The notes under the pieces: model-generated
Databases searched by the model: none
The model's input: only the letters and a program-made list of their open reading frames with translations
Told to the model about the DNA's origin: nothing
Translations under genes and position numbers: made by a program
Shown: positions 44,960-53,524 of the stretch, piece after piece
Numbering within the stretch: position 1 is the first letter of the stretch
Layout: each line of letters opens with the position of its first letter
From: Methylomonas sp.
GTDB lineage: Bacteria; Pseudomonadota; Gammaproteobacteria; Methylococcales; Methylomonadaceae
Length of the DNA stretch: 64,000 nt
Assembly: GCA_026988155.1 (NCBI GenBank)
Contig: JALSLW010000009.1
Span: forward strand, 1 to 64,000
Direction: 5' to 3'

Positions 44960-45913
44960 TTAGCTCAAGGTACCAGTACAGCTAGATCCTTGTCCGGCAG
45001 TACAGCCATAGCAATGGTCTGCAACTGCGATAGGCAGACCTTCGGGCATATACTCTAATAATTGACTCAGGTGCGTGGCTTTTCCTGTTATGGGCAGCTC
45101 CAGCATTTGATTGAAATCACAGTCATAGACATAGCCCTGCCAATCAACGCTTAACAGACTTTTGCACATAACTTGATCAAGATTCTCTGCCTGATAGGAC
45201 TGTTTCAACAAATTCATATAATCTTCAAATTGACCTTTGGCTAGCAATACAGCGCCGAATCGCTGAATAGGCATATTGGTAATGGTAAACAGCTGATTAA
45301 AATGCAGATCAAAATGTTCATCTAAAAACTGTCGATAAGACGCTTCCAGCTGTATTTGAGGCGCAGGCAGAGACATGCCTTGAGGATTAAAAACTAAATT
45401 TAAAGTCAGGCCGCCTTCCTTATCGCCATAGCCCAAATCATTAAGCATTTTTAAGGATTTAATTGAGGCAGTAAAAACGCCTTTTCCACGCTGTGCATCA
45501 ACATTATCTTCCATGTAGCAAGGCAATGAAGCTATCACTTCAACTTGCTGTTCAGCTAAAAATTCAGCAATATCCTCATAGCCCGGCTCTACTAAAATGG
45601 TTGGATTACAGCGATCCATTACATGCAGCCCCTGCCTTCTAGCCTGCTTTACCAGCCAGCGAAAATTCGGGTTCATTTCAGGAGACCCGCCGGTTAAATC
45701 CAGGTTTTCAATTTTATGCTTTTCCGCAAACAGCAGTGCTGTTTCCATAGTTTTACGGCTCATCAACTCGGTTCGATTGGGTCCTGCATTGACATGGCAA
45801 TGGGTACAGCTCAAATTGCACAAATATCCCAGATTCATTTGCAGGGTATTCAAAAGACCATGGCTAATTTTAGGAAAATCGCTGTCGAGCAGCAAAGGTT
45901 TAGCATCACGCAT
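44960..45913 (-). CDS. arsS: Arsenosugar biosynthesis radical SAM protein ArsS
   Basis: A 317-residue radical SAM enzyme with the cluster motif CNLSCTHC (Cys32, Cys36, Cys39). The C-terminal part (about 190-317) is the DUF3641 extension, ending in CYGCTAGQGSSC with extra cysteines that may hold a second cluster. ArsS acts on methylated arsenic with SAM to build the dimethylarsinoyl-ribose of arsenosugars. Some homologs are selenoproteins; here the motif uses ordinary Cys. It is 3 bases from the glycosyltransferase gene and shares the arsM transcript. Confidence 0.92.
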   Translation of the reverse strand: MRDAKPLLLDSDFPKISHGLLNTLQMNLGYLCNLSCTHCHVNAGPNRTELMSRKTMETALLFAEKHKIENLDLTGGSPEMNPNFRWLVKQARRQGLHVMDRCNPTILVEPGYEDIAEFLAEQQVEVIASLPCYMEDNVDAQRGKGVFTASIKSLKMLNDLGYGDKEGGLTLNLVFNPQGMSLPAPQIQLEASYRQFLDEHFDLHFNQLFTITNMPIQRFGAVLLAKGQFEDYMNLLKQSYQAENLDQVMCKSLLSVDWQGYVYDCDFNQMLELPITGKATHLSQLLEYMPEGLPIAVADHCYGCTAGQGSSCTGTLS

Positions 45914-45916
45914 TTT

Positions 45917-46603
45917 TCATCCTTTTAACCATAAGGGTAATGTATCTAAAAACTGCAGAAGATCACGCTGGGCCATAAGCGGTTCAGATAAATCCAACAA
46001 GGCTTTCCGCAATGGAATCAGATCTTGCACTTCATCAATATCACGTAAACAGGATAATATTTTAATATTACCCAATGGCTTAATTTTATTGAAGAATTGA
46101 GTACCTGTTTTAGCTTTGCTGTAGATAACATCAGTCCAAATGTTTTGCGGTATTTTGCAATTACCGCCAATTAACCAGAAACCGCCATCAAAACTAGGAG
46201 CAAATGCCAACCGCACAGGTTCAGTATCTGCCAGCCATGTCGATGCATTCAACAACTCAGAAGAATTCATTTGCGGAATATCTGCACCCACGAGTATCAC
46301 AAATTCATGCTGGCTTAATAGCCTTTGATAAATACTGGCCATTCGTTCGCCAAGTCCACCTTCACCTTGCCATAGACAGGGCAAGTCTTCCCAATTGCTA
46401 TGATTTATTGCTGACTGTTCTGCAACTGCATAATAACAATGCACATCAGCCAATTTGCTAAGCTTTTGAACTACCGAAGATACAGCGCGGGCCGAAGTCA
46501 GATGGAATTCTTCCGCTTTTTGCTGTCCCAAAGTAGCTGCTAGCCGTGTTTTTACAGGAGAAAGCCCTGGCGTTTTAACAAAAATTGCAATTGCTCCGCT
46601 CAT
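45917..46603 (-). CDS. Arsenosugar-associated glycosyltransferase (TIGR04282/DUF2064)
   Basis: A 228-residue nucleotide-diphospho-sugar transferase-like protein. The N-terminal FVKTPGLSPVKTRLA and VGADIPQM (a DxD-like metal site in the DUF2064 group) are diagnostic, as is SFDGGFWLIGG. The family, TIGR04282, is named for arsenosugar clusters. It lies between arsM and arsS with spacings of 7 and 3 bases, so all three form one operon. The donor sugar has not been established. Confidence 0.88.
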   Translation of the reverse strand: MSGAIAIFVKTPGLSPVKTRLAATLGQQKAEEFHLTSARAVSSVVQKLSKLADVHCYYAVAEQSAINHSNWEDLPCLWQGEGGLGERMASIYQRLLSQHEFVILVGADIPQMNSSELLNASTWLADTEPVRLAFAPSFDGGFWLIGGNCKIPQNIWTDVIYSKAKTGTQFFNKIKPLGNIKILSCLRDIDEVQDLIPLRKALLDLSEPLMAQRDLLQFLDTLPLWLKG

Positions 46604-46610
46604 ACCTTAA

Positions 46611-47657
46611 TTAACAGCAAGCTATGCCAGACTCAAGCGATAAACTGGCATTAGGTGGTGCACAGTCAAACAGTCCAAAATGGGTAGATTTATCTCCTAA
46701 AAGCTCAAAATGCTGGGCAAAACGCCCAGAAGCCAGCATATCAAAGGTATTGCCGCACACTCGCAAAGGCTTAGCAGTTTCAAAATGATGATGGTCATCT
46801 AAATCAAAAGCATGCGGCTGATCAGAAATTGTACCCTTATAAATGGCAAGCTGGCCAAAATCTTCACAGCGGTCTTCTAACGGAATTTTGAATGCCCTGA
46901 TAGTAATCGACTGAAACTCAACCATACCGATTTTAGCTTCTACTTCCGGGTCTTCCAGAGCTATGGGGCTATGTTTAATCATCCGCACATCAGGACAGCC
47001 CAACGCCTGCATTATGCGCCGAAAATCCTCCCAATACAAAGCACCGCCCAAACATTCTCCCAATAGCAGAGGCTCCGTTTTAAGTGTTTTCGGTATGCGC
47101 CTATCGGCATAAACATCTGAAAAATAAATTTCTCCGCCTGGCTTTAGCACACGCAATATTTCTGACAAAACCTGTTTTTTATCAGGAGACAGATTAATTA
47201 CACAGTTTGAAACCACAATATCAATGGAATTATCAGCAATCCCTGCTGTCGCCAAATCTTCAATATAGCCTTGTTTAAATTCAACATTAGATTGCTCATA
47301 ACCATATCGCTCAGCATGCCAGTCACGATATTTATTGGCGATAGCCAGCTGTTCTTCAGTCATATCGATGCCAATAACTTTCCCCGACTCACCCACTAAA
47401 CGGGATAGCAAAAAGCAGTCACGGCCCGTTCCACAGCCTAAATCCAACACTGTACAGCCCTCCAAAGCAGGTGGCAAAGGTGTACCGCAGCCGTAATAGC
47501 GGGCAATCACTTCGGGATGCAAATCAGCAAGTAGCGGGCGCAAATACAGAGGCATTGCATCTAGCGTGCAGCAAGCGCTAGTTTTCAAATCCTCGCTGGA
47601 CTTTAGCACCTGCCCATAATAGTTTTGTACCGATTCATTTATCGCCGTGTTACTCAT
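46611..47657 (-). CDS. arsM: Arsenite methyltransferase ArsM-like
   Basis: A 348-residue SAM methyltransferase. The SAM site is LDLGCGTGRDCFLL, with IGIDMTEEQ and VVSNCVINLSPDK after it. Cysteines characteristic of ArsM are present: a pair near residues 29-30 (SACC), one in SNCVINL and one in GECLGG; the protein ends with a vicinal pair (IACC). ArsM methylates arsenite. In the arsenosugar version it feeds ArsS with dimethylarsenic. It is first of the arsM-GT-arsS operon. Confidence 0.92.
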   Translation of the reverse strand: MSNTAINESVQNYYGQVLKSSEDLKTSACCTLDAMPLYLRPLLADLHPEVIARYYGCGTPLPPALEGCTVLDLGCGTGRDCFLLSRLVGESGKVIGIDMTEEQLAIANKYRDWHAERYGYEQSNVEFKQGYIEDLATAGIADNSIDIVVSNCVINLSPDKKQVLSEILRVLKPGGEIYFSDVYADRRIPKTLKTEPLLLGECLGGALYWEDFRRIMQALGCPDVRMIKHSPIALEDPEVEAKIGMVEFQSITIRAFKIPLEDRCEDFGQLAIYKGTISDQPHAFDLDDHHHFETAKPLRVCGNTFDMLASGRFAQHFELLGDKSTHFGLFDCAPPNASLSLESGIACC

Positions 47658-47723
47658 TATTCCCCCGCAAATATATTTATAGTCCCTACACAGAACATCA
47701 TTACCATTATGTTAAGGTGCGAG

Positions 47724-47765
47724 GATTTAGTCACGATTTCTCTCGATCCTATCTCATTCGTGACT
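47724..47765. promoter_or_regulatory. Inverted repeat upstream of arsM
   Basis: AGTCACGA (47729-47736) and TCGTGACT (47758-47765) are exact 8-base inverted repeats, about 70 bases upstream of the arsM ATG, with GAGGATTTAG before it. It may be a REP-type relic, as related GGATTTTAGTC words occur at 7578-7628, or a regulator site for the arsenic operon. No ArsR-type site is obvious. Confidence 0.4.
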
Positions 47766-47794
47766 GCCCCCCCTCCTGCCAAACTAGTGTCGCA

Positions 47795-49942
47795 TTAGCT
47801 ACGACGCCAGGCATGATAGTGCCCCAGCCATTTTAACACGCCCTTCGGGGTATGTTTCTTCTTCCAGACACCGGCAACATACTTATTAGCTTCTGCCATA
47901 GTAGGGTAGATATGGATAGTCCCCAATATCTTATTTAATCCCAAACCATGTTTCATCGCCAAAACAAACTCAGCAAGCAAATCTCCTGCATGCTCCCCGA
48001 CAATGGTCACGCCTAAAATTTTATCTTTACCCGGCCGGGTCAATACCTTTACAAATCCATGTGCTTCACTGTCTGAAATTGCCCGATCAAGGTCATCAAT
48101 GTCATAACGCACAACCTCATAGGCAATACCCTGCTCCTTGGCATCCTGTTCATTTAGTCCTACTCTGGCCACTTCAGGGTCTGTAAAAGTCGACCATGGA
48201 ATAACCGAATAGTCGGTACGAAACCTTTTAAACTGACCAAATAAAGCATTTACAGTCGCATACCATGCCTGATGCGCCGCTGTATGAGTAAACTGATAAG
48301 GCCCTGCCACATCGCCACAGGCATATATATTTGGATAATTGGTTTCCTGAAAGGCGTTGGTTTCAATGGTTTTTCTCGGTGACAGTGCAATGCCCAGCTC
48401 ATCGACACCATAACCGCTTACATTGGCAGTCCGGCCAATAGCCACCAGCACCTGATCAAATGGAATTTTGATTGACTGCCCTTCATGTTCAGCAACCATT
48501 ATTTTTTCACCCTTTTCAATGATAAATTCTTTAGCTGTATGTCCTACCCTTACATCTATGTTTTCCAGCTTAAACTTTGCCATCACAGCTTCCGACACCT
48601 CAGAATCTTCACGCATCATAATCCGTGGAAGCATTTCTATCTGTATTACCTGACTGCCTAAACGGGCAAAACTTTGCGCCAACTCGCAGCCGATAGGGCC
48701 GCCGCCAAGAACCAACAAGCGTCTTGGAAGCTCTTTAAGGTTCCAGATATTATCCGAAGTCAATGGCTCAACTTGATCAAGACCCGGAATTGGCGGTACA
48801 AAGGGTCGTGCACCGGCTGCAATTACAATTGAACGTGTAGTTAGAGTTTTAACACCATCCGCTGTCTTTACCTGCACTTCCCAAGGGGAAGTGATTTTAG
48901 CTTCGCCTTCGACAATGTCAACACCCAATTCAGTGTAACGTGCAATCGAATCATGCGGTTCTATGGTTTTAATAACCTTATGCACCCGTTCCATAACATC
49001 AGAAAAATCAAACTCTACTTTAGCCATCTTGATGCCAAATTCTTTACAGCGTTTTATCTGAGACAAATACCTAGCTGACCGAATCAAAGCTTTTGATGGC
49101 ACACATCCTGTATTTAGACAGTCTCCTCCCATTTTATGCTTTTCAATCAAGGTTACCTTCGCCTTAACTGCTGAGGCTATATAAGAAGTAACCAGCCCGC
49201 CAGAACCGCCGCCAATAACAATTAAGTTATTGTCAAATTTATCAGGTTTATTCCAAGGCTTATACACTTTCCTCTCCTGTATAGAATCAATGATTTTTTT
49301 GGCTATCAGCGGAAACACTCCCAATAAAGCGAATGAACCCAGCAAAGCAGGAGAAAAAATACCCGCAAGCGAATCCAGCTTTGCCAGCTGCGTCCCTGCA
49401 TTTACATACACCACTGTGCCAGCAAGCATCCCTAGCTGGCTAATCCAATAAAAAGTCCATATTTTAAGTTTAGTCAATCCCATAATTAGATTGATCATAA
49501 AGAATGGGAATACAGGAACCAGGCGTAAAGTAAATAGGTAAAATGCACCGTCCCTGTCAATGCCTTCATTAACTGATTTTAAACGTGCTCCAAAACGTGC
49601 ATTCACCGCATCACGGAACAAAAACCGAGCAGCAAGAAAAGCTAATGTGGCACCTATGGTAGATGCAAAAGAGACAATGACGGTACCCCAAACTACGCCA
49701 AAAACACCGCCGCCAGCCAATGTCAATATAGTCGCTCCGGGCAAAGATAAAGCCGTAACAGCTATATATATTGCTGTATAAATAGCAATCGTTAAGACAG
49801 GGTATTCACTGCGATATGCTTCAATTTTCGTCTGCTGCTGCTTTAAAAAGTCTAAGGATAAATATTGATTCAAATCAAAGATAAAAAAACTGGCTATCAA
49901 TACTATAATTAATAACAATAATAAAACTTTTGACACTTTCAT
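47795..49942 (-). CDS. TVP38/DedA-like domain fused to pyridine-nucleotide disulfide reductase
   Basis: A fusion of 715 residues from the ATG at 49942, which has an AGAGAAAG ribosome site; an ATG 31 codons upstream is less likely. Residues about 5-225 form a TVP38/TMEM64 membrane domain (GATILTLAGGGVFG, LRLVPVFPFFMINLIMG). From about 240 onward is a MerA/lipoamide-dehydrogenase-like flavoprotein: GGGSGGLVTS, disulfide Cys275-Cys280 (GGDCLNTGCVPSK), NADPH site GGGPIGCE and a C-terminal dimer domain. Such proteins are common beside arsS clusters. It lies upstream of arsM and may reduce a thiol or arsenic species at the membrane. Confidence 0.9.
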   Translation of the reverse strand: MKVSKVLLLLLIIVLIASFFIFDLNQYLSLDFLKQQQTKIEAYRSEYPVLTIAIYTAIYIAVTALSLPGATILTLAGGGVFGVVWGTVIVSFASTIGATLAFLAARFLFRDAVNARFGARLKSVNEGIDRDGAFYLFTLRLVPVFPFFMINLIMGLTKLKIWTFYWISQLGMLAGTVVYVNAGTQLAKLDSLAGIFSPALLGSFALLGVFPLIAKKIIDSIQERKVYKPWNKPDKFDNNLIVIGGGSGGLVTSYIASAVKAKVTLIEKHKMGGDCLNTGCVPSKALIRSARYLSQIKRCKEFGIKMAKVEFDFSDVMERVHKVIKTIEPHDSIARYTELGVDIVEGEAKITSPWEVQVKTADGVKTLTTRSIVIAAGARPFVPPIPGLDQVEPLTSDNIWNLKELPRRLLVLGGGPIGCELAQSFARLGSQVIQIEMLPRIMMREDSEVSEAVMAKFKLENIDVRVGHTAKEFIIEKGEKIMVAEHEGQSIKIPFDQVLVAIGRTANVSGYGVDELGIALSPRKTIETNAFQETNYPNIYACGDVAGPYQFTHTAAHQAWYATVNALFGQFKRFRTDYSVIPWSTFTDPEVARVGLNEQDAKEQGIAYEVVRYDIDDLDRAISDSEAHGFVKVLTRPGKDKILGVTIVGEHAGDLLAEFVLAMKHGLGLNKILGTIHIYPTMAEANKYVAGVWKKKHTPKGVLKWLGHYHAWRRS

Positions 49943-50016
49943 AAAACTTTCTCTGTGTGTTAGATAATATCCATGTCCAGCATCACGGCCATATAAGTTA
50001 AGTATTTGGTAAAAAT

Positions 50017-50068
50017 GGCTTTCAGCTGCGACCATAACCAGATCAAGAGAAATCGCGGCTAAAGCTCC
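50017..50068. repeat. REP-like palindrome (GGCTAAAGC family)
   Basis: GGCTTTCAGCTGCGA faces TCGCGGCTAAAGCTCC across a 22-base loop. It shares the CTAAAGC arm with the elements at 7578-7628 and 51624-51678. Confidence 0.6.
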
Positions 50069-50077
50069 ACCAAAGAA

Positions 50078-50097
50078 TTTAACTTAATGGCAGTGAT
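50078..50097 (+). repeat. TTAACTTAATGGCATTGG-type interspersed motif, copy 4
   Basis: Reads ATTTAACTTAATGGCAGTGAT, just after a REP-like palindrome and 80 bases upstream of the sugar-phosphate transferase gene. Confidence 0.5.
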
Positions 50098-50176
50098 GCT
50101 AAGCATAGAAACAATGAATGCCAGTTAGTCGAATGATAAAGCAATTACTTACAAACTAAAAAAACACCTACTCTCC

Positions 50177-51568
50177 ATGACCCCTTCAATGAAAGAAAAT
50201 GCCAGTGCGTTAGTTCTGTGCATAAAATTGGTTGATAGCCTTATTATTGTTGCCAGCGGCATGATCTGTTTTTTTGCTTTAGAACCTATCAAGCACTTCC
50301 CTGCTTATGACAGCTACATGCCAGAAAACTATTTAACCCTTATTGTATTGGGCTTTATTTTTAGTGCCTGGTGGTTTCCAAAATTTAATGTCTACCAAAG
50401 CTGGAGGGAAGCCAGCATTGCAGTAGAAATACGCGCATTATTATTCAGCTGGAGCTGCTCCCTTCTTGGCCTGTTAGCCTTTATATTCTTCACAAAGACT
50501 GCGACAGAGTTTTCTAGGCATTGGTTCATTTTATGGTACATAAGTACTTTTATAACTTTAGTAGCCATGCGCTTAACTTTACGTAGTGTCTTACATAAAA
50601 TGCGCTCCAAGGGCTATAACTTACGCTATATCGTTCTAGTTGGCAGTGGCGATTTAAGCAAAGAAGTGACAAAAAAAATTCAGTCGGCTCCCTGGATGGG
50701 ACTAAAAATAAGCGGCTATTTTTTTGACATTGCCATGAGAAATGAAATGCACCTGCCCTGTTTAGGAGAAATAAAAGATCTTATTCCCTATGTAAAAGAA
50801 AATAAAATAGATCAGGTCTGGATCACTCTGCCCCTTAAAGAAATAGAACAGATAGAAAACCTGTGCAGCCAGCTGCACTCTGTTTTGGTTGAAGTAAAGC
50901 TGGTTCCCAACATCGCCAGTTTGCGCCTACTTAACCACTCTACGGCAGATATTAACGGCATGACTATTCTTAATTTATCCCGTCCTTATATGAGCAGTGC
51001 CAACCGGCTGATAAAATGGCTGGAAGATAAAGTCTTGGCCAGTCTAATTTTGATTATTATCAGCCCGCTGCTATTGATAATCGCAACTGCCATTAAATTG
51101 ACCTCCCCTGGCCCTATTTTCTATAAGCAGGAACGTGTTGGCAGCAATGGCAAAGTTTTTCAAATGCTAAAATTCAGATCAATGCCTGTCAATATCGATA
51201 AAGATAATATATGGGGCAACGCTAAAAGCAAGCAAAAAACTAAAATTGGACAATTCCTCCGTAAAACCAGCTTTGATGAATTACCTCAATTTATCAATGT
51301 ATTAAAAGGCGATATGTCAATAGTAGGGCCACGCCCAGAACGCACTATTTTTGTCGATCAATTCAAGCATGAAATAGACAGCTATATGCAGAAGCATATC
51401 GTCCAGGCTGGCATTACCGGTTGGGCACAGGTAAATGGCTGGCGCGGGGATACCTGTTTAAGAACCCGGCTAGAGTATGATTTGTTCTATATAGAAAACT
51501 GGTCTCTGTGGTTTGACCTTAAAATCATTTGGATGACTTTATATAAAGGGTTTAATAATGGCCAATAA
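50177..51568 (+). CDS. Undecaprenyl-phosphate sugar-1-phosphate transferase (WcaJ family)
   Basis: A 463-residue inner-membrane enzyme that loads the first sugar phosphate onto undecaprenyl phosphate for exopolysaccharide synthesis. Four N-terminal helices (about 10-120), a CoA_binding_3-like domain (about 150-260), and a C-terminal bacterial sugar transferase domain: SPGPIFYKQERVG, LKFRSM, DELPQFINVLKGDMSIVGPRPE. Its sugar, usually glucose or galactose, is unknown. No other exopolysaccharide assembly genes are adjacent. Confidence 0.92.
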   Translation: MTPSMKENASALVLCIKLVDSLIIVASGMICFFALEPIKHFPAYDSYMPENYLTLIVLGFIFSAWWFPKFNVYQSWREASIAVEIRALLFSWSCSLLGLLAFIFFTKTATEFSRHWFILWYISTFITLVAMRLTLRSVLHKMRSKGYNLRYIVLVGSGDLSKEVTKKIQSAPWMGLKISGYFFDIAMRNEMHLPCLGEIKDLIPYVKENKIDQVWITLPLKEIEQIENLCSQLHSVLVEVKLVPNIASLRLLNHSTADINGMTILNLSRPYMSSANRLIKWLEDKVLASLILIIISPLLLIIATAIKLTSPGPIFYKQERVGSNGKVFQMLKFRSMPVNIDKDNIWGNAKSKQKTKIGQFLRKTSFDELPQFINVLKGDMSIVGPRPERTIFVDQFKHEIDSYMQKHIVQAGITGWAQVNGWRGDTCLRTRLEYDLFYIENWSLWFDLKIIWMTLYKGFNNGQ

Positions 51569-51623
51569 TTACTTTAGTTAATACAGCAACAACACATCAA
51601 AGTAAACATTTTATTTTTAAAAC

Positions 51624-51678
51624 AGGGAGGGCTTTAGTCGCAATTGAACCATTTTTAGCGGCAGCTAAAGCCCCTCCT
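51624..51678. repeat. REP-like palindrome (GGCTTTAG/CTAAAGCC family)
   Basis: AGGGAGGGCTTTAG faces CTAAAGCCCCTCCT with an inner GTCGC/GCGGC match. It lies between the 3' ends of convergent genes and belongs with the elements at 7578-7628 and 50017-50068. Confidence 0.7.
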
Positions 51679-51740
51679 ATAGAAAGTTAAATGAAATATG
51701 CTCCGCTACTTAGGATGGCGAAGTTCCTGAAACGATAAAG

Positions 51741-53150
51741 TTAATAAAATCCGGAAAGACCTTTTGGAACAGATATTACTCCGGCCAATTCTAAACTCCT
51801 AATATACTCTATTGTCATATCCCAGTTTGATTGGTACATTGTGGAATAAGAACCCGTGCTTCCGGTACCATCGCCTGGGTCACCCTGTGTAATCAGCTTA
51901 TGCCAAAATAGGTGAAGAGTGTCTTCATAAGCGACAATAATATCAATATTCTTTTTGATCTTTTCAAAAGTCTGAGCGTAATTAATATCCTCCATCCCTA
52001 GAGAACCCATATGGTGGGGATTATCTATTCCAAACTGGGTCACAGAAGTATTCCATTTTCTGAAATGCCTTTGAGCTTCGATTCCCGAAGCTTTTATAGT
52101 TGCTTCAGATAGACGGGAAGTTGACCCTTGCGGAGATGCAAAAAACTTTAAACCTTGAGTCGGTATCTTTAAAGAACGCAACCAGGTATCTTGTGCATAA
52201 ATTTCATATTGTATCTCCGAAGCACTGGTTAAATCCCCCATTCTCAGGTGATTGACCGTATGATTGATTATATCCCAGCCTGCATCAGCCATGGCAGTGA
52301 GCATAGGCGCCGTCTGATTCCAGTCCGTAACCTCTTTTGGTCCTGATTCCCATACACGGTAAGGTGCCGCAACATAGCCTCGCCACCCATAGCTCTGAAA
52401 TTTAGGCAGACAATGATTTAACAGGTCAGAACCATAATCGTCACAGCCAAGCACTATTTGGGGCGTCGTCTCAAAATCGGTCCAAAGCGAATCAAAATAC
52501 CATGTCAATCCTATATCTTGATGTTCTGAATAGATTAGAATTTCATAAACCGGATTATTGACAATATCTCCATCAGATCCATCACCCCAATAATTCTTAT
52601 CAATTCCCATAGGATGGCCAACTGAGTTTTCTACAAATTTTAGAAAATTCCACCCTTCTCTTATCTGATTGGAATTAAATCCAATGTCAATTGCATTAGA
52701 AAAATCTCCCCCCGGATCAGTTGTCAAAACAATATCCAGTACGCTGTCAGTTGTTTCTCCCGGCCCATAGCCTGGCTGAGCTTCACAGTACACCCATATG
52801 CCAAACCGCCCATTTAAAACAAGAGGAGTTTGACCCGGCAGGTCTGTATACCTGATATGTATGTCTTCATAGCTATCTGATATTGGTCCCCAGCGAAGCA
52901 TTGTTCTTGCCCCGGTACGTGAGTGAACACCTTGGGTAACATTGTAGTCTCTTTCAAGAGCAGGATTGCTGCTCCACAGGGGACTCCACTTTGTACCTGA
53001 AAAATCAGCAATTCTTACCCCATTTTTTATAACGGCGGGCTGGCATTCTAAAGAATCTGCATTGGCTGTCTGAATAGCGCCCTGTGGGCTAACCAATAAC
53101 GACCCTGCACCCAAGGCTCCAAATTTTAAAACTTCCCGTCTACTAACCAT
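51741..53150 (-). CDS. Tat-exported polysaccharide deacetylase family protein
   Basis: A 469-residue protein from the ATG at 53150, which has a GAGGG ribosome site; an ATG 28 codons upstream would hide the signal. The N-terminus SRREVLKFGALGAGS is a twin-arginine signal. A beta-rich domain (about 60-215) of unknown role precedes a NodB-like catalytic domain: CDDYGSDLL supplies the acidic pair and INHTVNH supplies the zinc histidines. NodB enzymes remove acetyl groups from polysaccharide GlcNAc. It may modify the polysaccharide begun by the neighbouring WcaJ-like enzyme, but it converges with that gene and has its own transcript. Confidence 0.87.
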   Translation of the reverse strand: MVSRREVLKFGALGAGSLLVSPQGAIQTANADSLECQPAVIKNGVRIADFSGTKWSPLWSSNPALERDYNVTQGVHSRTGARTMLRWGPISDSYEDIHIRYTDLPGQTPLVLNGRFGIWVYCEAQPGYGPGETTDSVLDIVLTTDPGGDFSNAIDIGFNSNQIREGWNFLKFVENSVGHPMGIDKNYWGDGSDGDIVNNPVYEILIYSEHQDIGLTWYFDSLWTDFETTPQIVLGCDDYGSDLLNHCLPKFQSYGWRGYVAAPYRVWESGPKEVTDWNQTAPMLTAMADAGWDIINHTVNHLRMGDLTSASEIQYEIYAQDTWLRSLKIPTQGLKFFASPQGSTSRLSEATIKASGIEAQRHFRKWNTSVTQFGIDNPHHMGSLGMEDINYAQTFEKIKKNIDIIVAYEDTLHLFWHKLITQGDPGDGTGSTGSYSTMYQSNWDMTIEYIRSLELAGVISVPKGLSGFY

Positions 53151-53524
53151 AAAATTACCCTCTAAACTTTCAAAAACGTCGCTAAAAAGCGACAAATTAT
53201 CGCAGTTCTGAGTTAATTTGTCTACTCTCATCAAGAAATCAGCAGAATAGATTTAGTAAATCTACAAATTTAGCCAAGCTAAGGGAGAGAAACAGCTGAA
53301 CATAAGTTCACCCCAAATGAGGTAAATACAAAAACTTTATCGTAAATATGATAAAAAAAATATTATGTTTTAGCCTGGCACTGATCTAGGGGAAATTAGC
53401 AGATTGGCATAATCTAAAGCTATCAACTGATTTTTTAGAATGATGGTTACTGATGGGCTTTGGGTTCCCAAGAAATGAATATGAAGTAGGATTTAGATAA
53501 GTAATTTTATTATTGTTCAGGACT

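Noticed and set aside
45597-46100. 167-codon plus-strand frame
   Set aside because: Antisense across arsS and the glycosyltransferase; no ribosome site and unlike any protein family.
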